Source of the DNA: Winogradskyella forsetii
GTDB taxonomy: Bacteria > Bacteroidota > Bacteroidia > Flavobacteriales > Flavobacteriaceae
NCBI RefSeq assembly: GCF_013394595.1
Contig: NZ_CP053348.1
Coordinates: 248,001-312,000 of the forward strand
Length of the DNA: 64,000 nt
Direction: 5' to 3'
A model generated the notes under the pieces. The model did no database searches and was not told the DNA's origin. It saw only the letters and a program-made list of their open reading frames with translations. Shown here piece by piece: positions 1 to 6,920 of the stretch. Made by a program: the position numbers and the translations under genes. The first letter of the stretch is position 1, and each line of letters opens with the position of its first letter.

Positions 1-269
1 TCATTTGTATAACTTCGGGTTTTAAGTTTTCCCGATATTCCAACTTCTTTGCCTTTAACAACATACTTCTCTACAATTTCGGCAGTTTTGCCCCAAGCTA
101 CTACGGTATGCCAATTCGTGTCCGTTTGCTTGTTGCCTTCTTTGTCCTTGTAATACTCATTTGTTGCTAATGAAAAACGGGCTACTTTCTTTCCGCTTTC
201 AAGGTTCGTAATGGTTGGCTCTTGTCCAACGTTTCCGATTAACTGTACGTGATTTTTAATAGTACTCAT
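1..269 (-). CDS. ssb: single-stranded DNA-binding protein, 3' part outside window
   Basis: Reading the minus strand from the ATG at 269 gives 89 codons without a stop, running off the window edge. The start MSTIKNHVQLIGNVGQ and the later KVARFSLATNEYY and WHTVVAWGK segments are the OB-fold of bacterial SSB. SSB coats single-stranded DNA in replication and repair; copies on conjugative elements protect the transferred strand. The context (ParB-like and DUF932 genes on the same strand) says this is the element's own copy, not necessarily the chromosomal one. The C-terminal acidic tip cannot be seen. Confidence 0.93.
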   Translation of the reverse strand, partial: MSTIKNHVQLIGNVGQEPTITNLESGKKVARFSLATNEYYKDKEGNKQTDTNWHTVVAWGKTAEIVEKYVVKGKEVGISGKLKTRSYTN

Positions 270-689
270 AATAAAAAGATTTGTGTCTGCTTTGTTACAG
301 ACTGGTTTATATTTCCCTTATTTGATTTAAACTGAATTAAATTTTAAGGGGTGTTTGTTCTTTTCTTCTGTGCGCCGCACAATGGATAGAGTGGGTTTTG
401 TCAAGACTTTTAGGGAATAAATCAGGTGTGTTTGCGACGTAGTAAAATGCTCGCATTTTCAAGGAAGTAGAAACCTTATTTTTCACTAAAACTTGTATAG
501 TCTTTACAAGTTCCATAAGGGCATTAGCAATTCTTTTAAACGCAGTTGCGTTTGAGCGTACCGACAGTTAAGCGAGATAAGCAGCTGTGGTTAAATTAGA
601 ATTGGTTATGTCGTGCCTGTTTTTCGCTGTACCGAAAAACAATAAAGGCTTTATCCATTATAAACCCCTTAAAATGTGTAAGGCAGCGG

Positions 690-759
690 TTCGGTTTTTA
701 AGGATTTTCGAGTAAGGGCTCAAGAAGACCGCGCCGAAAATCCTGTTAAAAAAACCGAA
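690..759. repeat. long inverted repeat, about 20-bp arms
   Basis: The left arm TTCGGTTTTTAAGGATTTTC (690-709) is the reverse complement of the right arm at 736-759 except for a 4-nt bulge on the right side (GAAAATCCT, then GTTA, then AAAAAACCGAA). The loop is about 26 nt. No long T-run follows on either strand, so it does not look like a simple terminator. It could be part of an origin of transfer or a structured RNA of the element. Confidence 0.65.
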
Positions 760-778
760 GTGATGACTTTCCGATGAA

Positions 779-966
779 AAGCGGACTTGATTCACAATTT
801 TGGCAAAGGAATGAAGTGTTCCTTACTAGTCCCGATAGCTATCGGGACGGGAAGGGTTAACGGAATGGAAAGCTAAAATTGGGGATTGTGTCCAAGATAT
901 TTGTAGTGAAGCTCTTTTCCCGAAATGTAGCTTTTCGGGAAATGCAGGGGAATGTGCTGAATGGCT
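779..966. repeat. A-repeat copy 1 of the mobile element
   Basis: First of three related ~140-185 bp sequences (others at 1402-1575 and 3353-3492). It shares with copy 2 the segment from GCGGACTTGATTCAC onward, and with both copies the core GGGAAGGGTTAAC, GGAAAGCTAAAATT (867-880), GATTGTGTCCAAGA and the end GGGAATGTGCTGA. Hairpin 1 here is the palindrome TCCCGATAGCTATCGGGA (830-847). Hairpin 2 is TTCCCGAAA/TTTTCGGGAA. Open frames crossing it on the minus strand are not conserved as proteins. Confidence 0.75.
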
Positions 967-1018
967 TATGAAACTCGCATTAAATAAAAGGGTAATAGTA
1001 CTTTTGTGAATAGTTAGC

Positions 1019-1213
1019 TCACTCTTCAAAAAGTACTTTTTGATTTTTAGAATAAACATTATTTAAAAGTATTTGGTAGTAAAGGGGATGCTTCTCTCTG
1101 TAGTAAGCTAAATGACACTCTGCACTTTCAATAGTATAATTTTCACTACTTAATTGGTAATGTTCTTCGGCTTCTTTTAATGAAATGTTGGATTTTAAAG
1201 CTGTACTTTTCAT
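1019..1213 (-). CDS. hypothetical protein, 64 aa, of the mobile element
   Basis: I do not recognise the family. It is a small soluble protein without a signal peptide or membrane segment, rich in Glu, Ser and Tyr, and probably helical. What supports it as a real gene is its front: the ATG at 1213 sits directly after the same ~150-bp leader that precedes the DUF932 and ParB-like genes, with the ATG in the same place relative to the leader motif TTAAACAAT. It is therefore likely coregulated with them as part of the element's maintenance or transfer functions. Confidence 0.6.
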   Translation of the reverse strand: MKSTALKSNISLKEAEEHYQLSSENYTIESAECHLAYYREKHPLYYQILLNNVYSKNQKVLFEE

Positions 1214-1390
1214 AATGTTAAAATTTTTGGGTTAAACAATATTGAGCAGAAACCAAACGGAAGCTAAAATTCTTGGCTCAAAAGGAAACGGAATAAATAA
1301 GCGAGGGAAGAAGCTATGGCTTTATGCCGTAGTCTTTTGATGGAAGTATTTTACGAGTTTACCTTGCGTGTATATTGTATGATAATTGAT
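1214..1390 (-). promoter_or_regulatory. B-leader copy 1 (upstream of the 64-aa gene)
   Basis: On the minus strand this sequence leads into the ATG at 1213. It matches 4399-4560 and 6461-6640 over about 150 bases, including ATTTATTCCGTTTCCTTTTG, GACTACGGCATAAAGCC and TAAACTCGTAAAATAC. A stem joins TTGAGC and GCTCAA around a loop holding CGGAAGCTAAAATT. No clear TAnnTTTG box is visible within it. It may be promoter plus 5' UTR. Confidence 0.7.
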
Positions 1391-1401
1391 TTCCTTTTTT
1401 A

Positions 1402-1575
1402 AGCGGACTTGATTCACTATTTTGGCTAGGGAATGAAGTGTTCCTTCCCAGCATAGCGGGAAGGGTTAACGAAATGGAAAGCTAAAATTGGGGATTGTGT
1501 CCAAGACTTGCGTAGTGAAGCTCTTTTCTTGGAATGTAGCATTCCGCGAAATGTAGGGAAATGTGCTGAGTGGGT
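1402..1575. repeat. A-repeat copy 2
   Basis: Nearly the same as copy 1 for about 170 bases. The shared core GGAAAGCTAAAATT lies at 1476-1489. Hairpin 1 is a different sequence here, CTTCCC around AGCATAGC closing with GGGAAG, and hairpin 2 is GGAATG-TAG-CATTCC. With copy 3 it brackets the AraC/VOC gene pair in direct orientation. Confidence 0.75.
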
Positions 1576-1806
1576 TATTAAAACTGATATCTATCTTAAA
1601 GTGAATGGGGTGTATTTGTTGCTTGATTAAGCACTTAATCTTTGGTAAAGCACGAAGCCATATTTTTAATTTCCTTTTTAACTTTCTTATCGTCAAAATA
1701 CAAATTAAAAATATGGCTACTTTGCAAATACTCCAAAGCTTTTATTTAAGGACTATTTGCCCTCTTTTTTATATACATTGCTCTGTGTTTGTTCTTTTTC
1801 ACTCGT

Positions 1807-2301
1807 TTAGTTCGGTGAATGCAGACCGATTTTATTTCCTTCCGAATCAAGAAATAGACCGTAATAACCACTTTCATCTGCGTGAAGTGATTTCGGAACA
1901 ATTATTTCGCCACCATTTTTCTCAACTTTATCAAGAATAATTTGAAGATTATCTCCACCATTTAAGTATATAGTTACACCATCAGATGAAGGTTTATAGC
2001 CTTCTGCTTTAATGATAACTCCTGTAACCATTTGTTCTTCATAAGGGAATATCCCCATTTCCATTTCGGGCATTTCTATCTTCTCAATGTTAATGTCTAA
2101 AATTGCTTGATAAAAATTTACTGCTCTTGAAACATCCGTTGCTGGAATTTCAAAGATTGAAATATGACTTTTCATTTCTTTTGTTTTTTGATTAATATTA
2201 GATTCAACCGGGATAGTTTCGGTTTTAGATTTGTTTTGGTTGTTACAGGCTGTAATGCTAAAGGAAAGAATTATGGCTGTACAAAGAATGGATTTTTTCA
2301 T
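1807..2301 (-). CDS. VOC (glyoxalase/bleomycin-resistance fold) lipoprotein
   Basis: The ATG at 2301 gives MKKSILCTAIILSFSITACN, a lipoprotein signal with lipobox ITAC; an upstream start at 2328 would bury it, so 2301 is chosen. After a linker, a VOC domain begins at ISIFEIPATDVSRAVNFYQ and ends at LDSEGNKIGLHSPN, the usual ~115-residue small-molecule or metal binding fold. Its ligand cannot be told. It follows the AraC regulator on the same strand after 75 bases, so the two may form one cargo operon. Most VOC proteins of this type are cytoplasmic, so the membrane anchor is slightly unusual. Confidence 0.85.
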   Translation of the reverse strand: MKKSILCTAIILSFSITACNNQNKSKTETIPVESNINQKTKEMKSHISIFEIPATDVSRAVNFYQAILDINIEKIEMPEMEMGIFPYEEQMVTGVIIKAEGYKPSSDGVTIYLNGGDNLQIILDKVEKNGGEIIVPKSLHADESGYYGLFLDSEGNKIGLHSPN

Positions 2302-2376
2302 TTCGTCCTGTTTGATTTGACAAGACAAATTTAGATTTCGTGCAAATACAAAAATTGTAAAAATGCGACACGCTGA

Positions 2377-3192
2377 CTATTTGTAGAAGAGGGTAGAGAG
2401 TGCCATATTTTCATTGCCTAAAAATTCCTTCGGATTAATTCCGGTAAACTCTTTAAAGTCTTTTATAAAATGCGCTTGGTCGAAGTATTCACTTTCGTAA
2501 GCAATGTCGGTTAGGTTTTCTGACTTTTTATTAAGAAGCATTTTTAGTGCATTTTGCAGTCGGATTACTTTACCCAACTGTTTTGGGCTAACACCAATTT
2601 GTTTTTTGAAATTTCGTTCAAGTTGTCTCCGTTTTGATAAATCTTCTTTAAGGATTTTGCTTATCGAAGCACTTCCATTTGTTGCTAAAAGAGCATCAAT
2701 TGTTGTTTTTACGATATTATTAATTGTAGTTTTTTCATTCAACTTGTCTAAAAAAAAATTTTCAATAATTTCTATTCGTTCACTAGTATTAGTTGCCTCA
2801 ATTATTTTTCGCTCCAAGTCACTAGCAGTTTTTTCTCCGAACAACAATTCTATTGTCGTTTCCTTGTTTGCCAAGTTATTAATGGGCATTGTTACAAAAT
2901 TTGCAAAACCATAAGGGTAAAAACGAATTGCAAAAGTATTCACATATCCTGTAGGTTCTATATAAAAGGGTTCAATTGTCTGTCCGAGAACCATTGCACG
3001 AGGTTGTAGTATAAATTCATCTTTCGAAGTGTATCGTTTAATGTCGTCTCCAAGTATAAACGCCATTTCAATTGTGCCATCAGGAATGATTCGTTGTTTT
3101 TGTACATCAGGTTCAGCAGGAACTTCTAAAGTCCAATAGCAACTGACAAGAGATTCTAAATCCGGATGTGGTTGGAATGTTTGATAGTTCAT
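2377..3192 (-). CDS. AraC-family transcriptional regulator
   Basis: This is a 271-aa protein. The N-terminal ~135 residues (HPDLESLVSCYWTLE, RIIPDGTIEMAFILGD, PRAMVLGQTIEPF) match the sensor part seen in Bacteroidota AraC proteins of the DUF6597 type. The last ~100 residues hold the double helix-turn-helix: SKRRQLERNFKKQIGVSPK, then YFDQAHFIKDFKEFTGINPK. It probably controls the VOC lipoprotein gene downstream. The pair lies between two direct A-repeats and looks like cargo inserted among the element's backbone genes. Confidence 0.92.
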   Translation of the reverse strand: MNYQTFQPHPDLESLVSCYWTLEVPAEPDVQKQRIIPDGTIEMAFILGDDIKRYTSKDEFILQPRAMVLGQTIEPFYIEPTGYVNTFAIRFYPYGFANFVTMPINNLANKETTIELLFGEKTASDLERKIIEATNTSERIEIIENFFLDKLNEKTTINNIVKTTIDALLATNGSASISKILKEDLSKRRQLERNFKKQIGVSPKQLGKVIRLQNALKMLLNKKSENLTDIAYESEYFDQAHFIKDFKEFTGINPKEFLGNENMALSTLFYK

Positions 3193-3352
3193 TGAATAAT
3201 TGATATTTTGTTAAATGACGCACAACTCATTTTTGTGGTCAATAAATATAATGTTATTCGTATTATTAGATAGGATTAATTAATTCTTATAAAAATTTCT
3301 ATTTGAACATTACTGATTAATTTACGTATTTGAATAGGAACTGAAATGTTAT

Positions 3353-3492
3353 TTAGCAGTCTCGAAGTTTCGTGACGGGAAGGGTTAACACTATGGAAAG
3401 CTAAAATTAGGGATTGTGTCCAAGATTATTATAGGGAAGCGCTTTTTCCGGAATGAAGCTTTTCGCGAAATGTAGGGGAATGTGCTGAACGG
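3353..3492. repeat. A-repeat copy 3, in a 370-base gene-free gap
   Basis: The gap 3193-3561 holds this repeat and a terminator only. The match to copies 1 and 2 starts at the first hairpin (GTC-TCGAA-GT-TTCG-TGAC), continues through ACGGGAAGGGTTAAC and GGAAAGCTAAAATT (3395-3408), and ends at GGGGAATGTGCTGA. Only this ~140-base part is shared by all three copies, so it defines the minimal element. Confidence 0.72.
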
Positions 3493-3521
3493 TATTGCTT
3501 TTAAACATAAGTAGCAAGCAC

Positions 3522-3548
3522 AAAAAAATCCAGTTTAAGGTACTGGAT
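3522..3548 (-). terminator. intrinsic terminator after the DUF932 gene
   Basis: On the minus strand ATCCAGT and ACTGGAT form a 7-bp stem followed by seven T. It lies 14 bases beyond the DUF932 stop codon. Confidence 0.75.
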
Positions 3549-3561
3549 GAACCTTTTGGCT

Positions 3562-4398
3562 TTAGGCCATTTCATAAATTTCATCAAACAATTTCTTGTC
3601 CAATCTTTCTTGTTGGCCAAAGCTTTTCTTCAGCGTGTTGTGTAAAACTGCATTGAAGGCATTGTAACCTAACCACAAATTAGGTTCCTCGTTTAGCAAC
3701 AATGCTTCATAATTCAGGATTTCCAGGACTTCACGAGATTTTTTCGAAGGGTCGCTGTTCTTGTCGCTGCATTCATATCTAAAGAGTTTCGTTTTATCAA
3801 GAATGGCTTTTACAAATTCCTGTGTATCGATGATTTTAAATTCTTTCATCTTGTCGAATTTCTTGGTTATCGTATAGAATTCATTGTCCAGAAACTTGTC
3901 GAACAGGTTGTTTAGTCTTGGCATAATAAGGTGTGTATTGTTCTTACTATGCTTGATGGAAAACTCAATTTCGGCTTGTGAAACGTGCAAACCATTGGAA
4001 CATACTTCTCTATAAAATCCGAAGTGTCCAGAAGTCTTTTCACTACCGTCATACGAGTTTTTGAACCGTAGCATTGGCAGTATCACGTCCTTATCGTTCT
4101 TGACGGTAAACTGACTTATATCGTCTATGATAAAGTCGGTAATGAACGACCTATCATTTTTGTTGATGGTGCGCTTGTGAAAGTTCAGTTGTGCATCTGT
4201 CAGCATTTCTTCAGCTTTCTTGAAGAACAATTGGTTTGGAATGTGTCCATAACTGTTAGATACCACATTGACGATTTTACCATTTGAAATGATGGCATTT
4301 TCAAGCCCTCGTCGGGATTCTATCTGTGTCAGAGTTTTTAAGGATTTCATTTCTGATGAAACAAAGATTTCATCCTGTTGCAAATTTTGTAAATACAT
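3562..4398 (-). CDS. DUF932 domain protein of the mobile element
   Basis: A 278-aa protein; residues such as ILPMLRFKNSYDGSEKTSGHFGFYREVCSNG belong to the DUF932 family (quoted here only to identify the core: GFYREVCSNGLHVSQAE). DUF932 proteins are common on plasmids and conjugative elements, often close to ParB-like genes, and resemble phage/plasmid proteins of unknown biochemical role. The start at 4398 (MYLQNLQQDE) is preferred to an ATG at 4422 because it aligns with the ATG position after the same leader in the other two genes. A terminator follows the gene. Confidence 0.85.
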   Translation of the reverse strand: MYLQNLQQDEIFVSSEMKSLKTLTQIESRRGLENAIISNGKIVNVVSNSYGHIPNQLFFKKAEEMLTDAQLNFHKRTINKNDRSFITDFIIDDISQFTVKNDKDVILPMLRFKNSYDGSEKTSGHFGFYREVCSNGLHVSQAEIEFSIKHSKNNTHLIMPRLNNLFDKFLDNEFYTITKKFDKMKEFKIIDTQEFVKAILDKTKLFRYECSDKNSDPSKKSREVLEILNYEALLLNEEPNLWLGYNAFNAVLHNTLKKSFGQQERLDKKLFDEIYEMA

Positions 4399-4560
4399 AG
4401 CTTTTGAATTTAGATTAAACAATATTTGAGCTTAACCCAAACGGAAGCTAAAATCTCAGCTCAAAAGGAAACGGAATAAATAAGTAAGGGAAGAAGCGGT
4501 GGCTTTATGCCGTAGTCTTTTGATGGGTGTATTTTACGAGTTTACCTTTGCGTTACTATT
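4399..4560 (-). promoter_or_regulatory. B-leader copy 2 (upstream of DUF932 gene)
   Basis: Shares AACGGAATAAATAAG, GGCTTTATGCCGTAGTC and ACGAGTTTACCTT (plus-strand view) with the other leaders. The stem around the CGGAAGCTAAAAT loop is TTTGAGCT/AGCTCAAA, one base pair longer than in copies 1 and 3, with both sides changed together. It ends right at the DUF932 start codon. Confidence 0.7.
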
Positions 4561-4610
4561 GATTGATTATTCTCTCTATTCCTTGACCATTTTAACCAAG
4601 TGTCTATTAT

Positions 4611-4650
4611 AAAAAAAAAAGAAGGACCAGCACGAATGCCAATCCTTCTT
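4611..4650 (-). terminator. intrinsic terminator after the ParB-like gene
   Basis: On the minus strand GAAGAAGGA pairs with TCCTTC across a 16-nt loop and is followed by ten T. It lies just past the ParB-like stop codon at 4664. Confidence 0.8.
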
Positions 4651-4663
4651 CAAACAACAAAAG

Positions 4664-6460
4664 CTACTCTTTCAATCCTTGAATTTGCTTTTCAAGAACT
4701 GTTATTCGCTCTTTCAAACGTTCTTCACGCTTGTTTCTTTTTTCGGCATATTCTTTTTCGATGCCGTCAATCTTGGACTTGTAATAACCTTGCATCGCAT
4801 TGTAGAATGAAATGTTAGTCAGATTATTAACGTGATTGCTTTCGCCAAAATGCACTTGCTTCGTTAGTATATACCGTATCAACTTATGAAAGATTTCCTT
4901 TTTAAACTTCTTTTTGAAACTCTCAACAATTTCTTCATCTGTCATCTTGGATGTATTGCCCAATAAATTTGAAAAGAATCTTTGTCGTCCAACATAATCT
5001 ACATTGTTTTCATACAACGTCAATGAGAATGCTACCATTTCATCCACCGAAAGTGTTTTCTTCGTATCAATGTATTTGGTGTCTCTAATCATTTCAACAA
5101 CTTCTTCAAACTGCTTGTTGTTCTCTATTTGCTTCTTGCGTATTTCCCTTTCGTTGATTTTAATTATCTGTTCTTCAGGGGAACAATCTGCCATTTTTCT
5201 GTTTTCCAAAGGTGCTGAATACGATGTCGATTCATTTTTGGACTGTTCAACAATCTTTATAAAGACTTCTTTGTGTCTGTATGTTTCAGGATGGAACACA
5301 ATACCTTTTACAAATTCATTTTCTTTAGCGGAATTGTATTTTTCCAATTCTTCTTCGTATTGCTGTAAGGCTTCATCCAGCTCAGCTTTAAATTCATCTT
5401 CGGAATAATCGTAATGTTGGTATTCTTTCTTGATGTCCTCAATTGTTGGCTTTATCGGATTTTCTATGATTTCAACATCATCCAGCAAATAGACTTTCAA
5501 ACCGTTCTTTTCCAATTGTGAAATAATCAGCTGATTGTTTTCCTCGTCTGCCCAATACTGTCGTATTTCAGGAATTAACAGTATGTTCTCTTGTTTCGAT
5601 TTTTCAATCAAATTCAAGAACGACTTGCTTTTCTTCGTTTCATAACAAGCTGATTTTGTACAAACCATTTTGCCATCGCCGAAAAGATTACCTTGATTTG
5701 CCGCGTTAAACGGACATTCAATACAAGAGCCTACTTTTGGCACCAATTTCTTATCATTTACATCAAAAGATGCTTTTTCCAAATCATAGGTCTGGTCTTT
5801 AATCATCCTGTTCACCTGATGGGCACTAAAATCTTCGCCCATCGTTTCCAACATCATCTGCTGTTCTTCTGGTTCAAAAAGTGCAACACCCACACCTAAC
5901 GAAATCGTCATTTCGCCATTACGAACAAAATGCTTAAAACCTTCAATTAAACCAGCCAGCTTTAATCGTTGTCTGATAAAGTTATCTGTTCTTCCCAATC
6001 GCTTTGCAATTTCTGTAGGCGCATATTTTTCGCTTAAGTAAGCAATCGCCTCAGCTTCTTCGGTAGGTTCAACATCCTGCCTTTGCAGATTTTCGATGAT
6101 TTGAATTTCAAGAACATCGTTGTTCTTATATTCCCTGACAATACACGGAATAGTTTTCTTGTCGGCCATCTTACTTGCTCGATACCTACGTTCGCCCATC
6201 ACGATGATAAATTCGTTTCCAGATTTTCGGACTGTAATAGGCTGTAGAACACCGTGCTTTTTGACGCTTTCGGAAAGCTGTTGCAGATGTGCTTCATTAA
6301 AAGTCTTTCTGGGTTGCATCGGGTCGGGAATGACCTTTGCAGTTGATAGGTTCTCAATCTGAAGCCCAATCGCTTTTTGTGTCAATTTTTCTTTGACTTC
6401 TTTCTTGGCGGTGGTAATTTTTTTACCGCTCTTTCTTGTGGTACTCGCTTTTGTTGTCAT
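4664..6460 (-). CDS. ParB/RepB/Spo0J-type protein of the mobile element
   Basis: A 598-aa protein, about twice the length of chromosomal ParB. Residues ~35-135 are the ParB N-terminal domain: PRKTFNEAHLQQLSESVKKH, the GERRYRA nucleotide-binding box and IENLQRQDVEPTEEA. A helix-turn-helix follows (TEIAKRLGRTDNFIRQRLK). The middle contains a Cys cluster (CIECP...C..SAC) that may bind metal. The C-terminal half is charged and coiled-coil-like. Such long ParB proteins mark Bacteroidota conjugative elements and probably act in segregation or regulation rather than chromosome partition; no ParA lies in the window. The start at 6460 (MTTKAS) is chosen over 6469 because it fits the leader alignment. 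Confidence 0.92.
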   Translation of the reverse strand: MTTKASTTRKSGKKITTAKKEVKEKLTQKAIGLQIENLSTAKVIPDPMQPRKTFNEAHLQQLSESVKKHGVLQPITVRKSGNEFIIVMGERRYRASKMADKKTIPCIVREYKNNDVLEIQIIENLQRQDVEPTEEAEAIAYLSEKYAPTEIAKRLGRTDNFIRQRLKLAGLIEGFKHFVRNGEMTISLGVGVALFEPEEQQMMLETMGEDFSAHQVNRMIKDQTYDLEKASFDVNDKKLVPKVGSCIECPFNAANQGNLFGDGKMVCTKSACYETKKSKSFLNLIEKSKQENILLIPEIRQYWADEENNQLIISQLEKNGLKVYLLDDVEIIENPIKPTIEDIKKEYQHYDYSEDEFKAELDEALQQYEEELEKYNSAKENEFVKGIVFHPETYRHKEVFIKIVEQSKNESTSYSAPLENRKMADCSPEEQIIKINEREIRKKQIENNKQFEEVVEMIRDTKYIDTKKTLSVDEMVAFSLTLYENNVDYVGRQRFFSNLLGNTSKMTDEEIVESFKKKFKKEIFHKLIRYILTKQVHFGESNHVNNLTNISFYNAMQGYYKSKIDGIEKEYAEKRNKREERLKERITVLEKQIQGLKE

Positions 6461-6640
6461 AATACTCAAATTTTAGATTAAACAATATTTGAGCAGAAAC
6501 CAAACGGAAGATAAAATCTTGGCTCAAAAGGAAACGGAATAAATAAGCGATGGAAGAGACGTTGGCTTTATGCCGTAGTCTTTTGATGGAAGTATTTTAC
6601 GAGTTTAAATTGCGGTCATATTGTATGATAATAAACCCCC
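6461..6640 (-). promoter_or_regulatory. B-leader copy 3 (upstream of ParB-like gene)
   Basis: Closest to copy 1: TTTGAGCAGAAACCAAACGG and GATGGAAGTATTTTACGAG are shared (plus-strand view). Reading the minus strand, the GCTCAAAT arm of the stem could instead pair with ATTTGAG just before the ATG. That alternative fold is seen only in this copy. Confidence 0.7.
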
Positions 6641-6705
6641 TTAGTTAAATTTTTATTTTCAATTCATTGGTAATATATTAGTTTAATATTTATTGGTAAT
6701 AAATG

Positions 6706-6734
6706 TTGTTAATTGAAAAGAATTATTATTTTTG
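6706..6734 (+). promoter_or_regulatory. promoter at the end of the mobile element, reading outward
   Basis: TTG at 6706-6708 and TATTTTTG at 6727-6734, spaced by 18, fit the Bacteroidota TTG / TAnnTTTG consensus. Transcription would begin near 6741 and could stop at the terminator at 6893-6920, giving an RNA of about 180 nt. Confidence 0.5.
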
Positions 6735-6843
6735 CATCAGACGAATCAAATTGAACTACAACTCACGAGAATTAGTTCACAAATCGTCAACATAGATAAA
6801 AATATTTGGCAGAAGTGCCACAGCGACAGGGCTCGCCAAGCAA

Positions 6844-6866
6844 GGTTCGAGTCCCGTCCAGACCGC
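6844..6866 (+). repeat. tRNA-Asp 3'-end fragment, putative attachment site of the element
   Basis: GGTTCGAGTCCCGTCCAGAC followed by CGC is what I know as the T-loop, 3' T-stem and acceptor strand of bacterial tRNA-Asp(GUC). The 5' part of a tRNA is missing upstream. Elements that integrate into the 3' end of a tRNA gene leave exactly such a duplicated end at the far boundary, so this probably marks the right end of the element. The intact tRNA-Asp and integrase would lie left of the window. Confidence 0.6.
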
Positions 6867-6892
6867 TATCCCGAATCATCGGGAGCAAAATT

Positions 6893-6920
6893 AAAGCTTC
6901 AAGAAATTGAGGCTTTTTTT
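6893..6920 (+). terminator. intrinsic terminator downstream of the tRNA-Asp fragment
   Basis: AAGCTTCAA and TTGAGGCTT pair over a GAAA loop (one T-G wobble) and run into seven T. It is plausibly the original terminator of the tRNA-Asp gene before integration. Confidence 0.75.

Larger units (their letters stand above)
270..1018. other. gene-free, hairpin-rich stretch of the mobile element
   Basis: About 750 bases with no credible gene. Five inverted repeats follow each other: 444-459 (7-bp arms), 490-512 (AACTTGTA/TACAAGTT), 538-553 (AAACGCA/TGCGTTT), 619-640 (GTTTTTCG/CGAAAAAC) and a long one at 690-759. The last 180 bases are the first copy of the 'A' repeat. The density of hairpins suggests either a structured RNA or a DNA-processing site such as an origin of transfer; neither can be settled from sequence. 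Confidence 0.6.

Noticed and set aside
826-1059. Minus-strand open frames at 826-1059 and 1466-1696
   Set aside because: Both lie over A-repeat copies; the third copy does not keep the frame, so they are by-products of the repeat.
1605-1940. Plus-strand open frame of 111 codons
   Set aside because: It runs opposite to the VOC lipoprotein gene and has no family likeness; its first part is AT-rich intergenic sequence.
6790-6870. Complete tRNA gene at the junction
   Set aside because: Only the T-loop, 3' T-stem and acceptor strand are present. No 5' acceptor strand, D arm or anticodon arm can be folded upstream.
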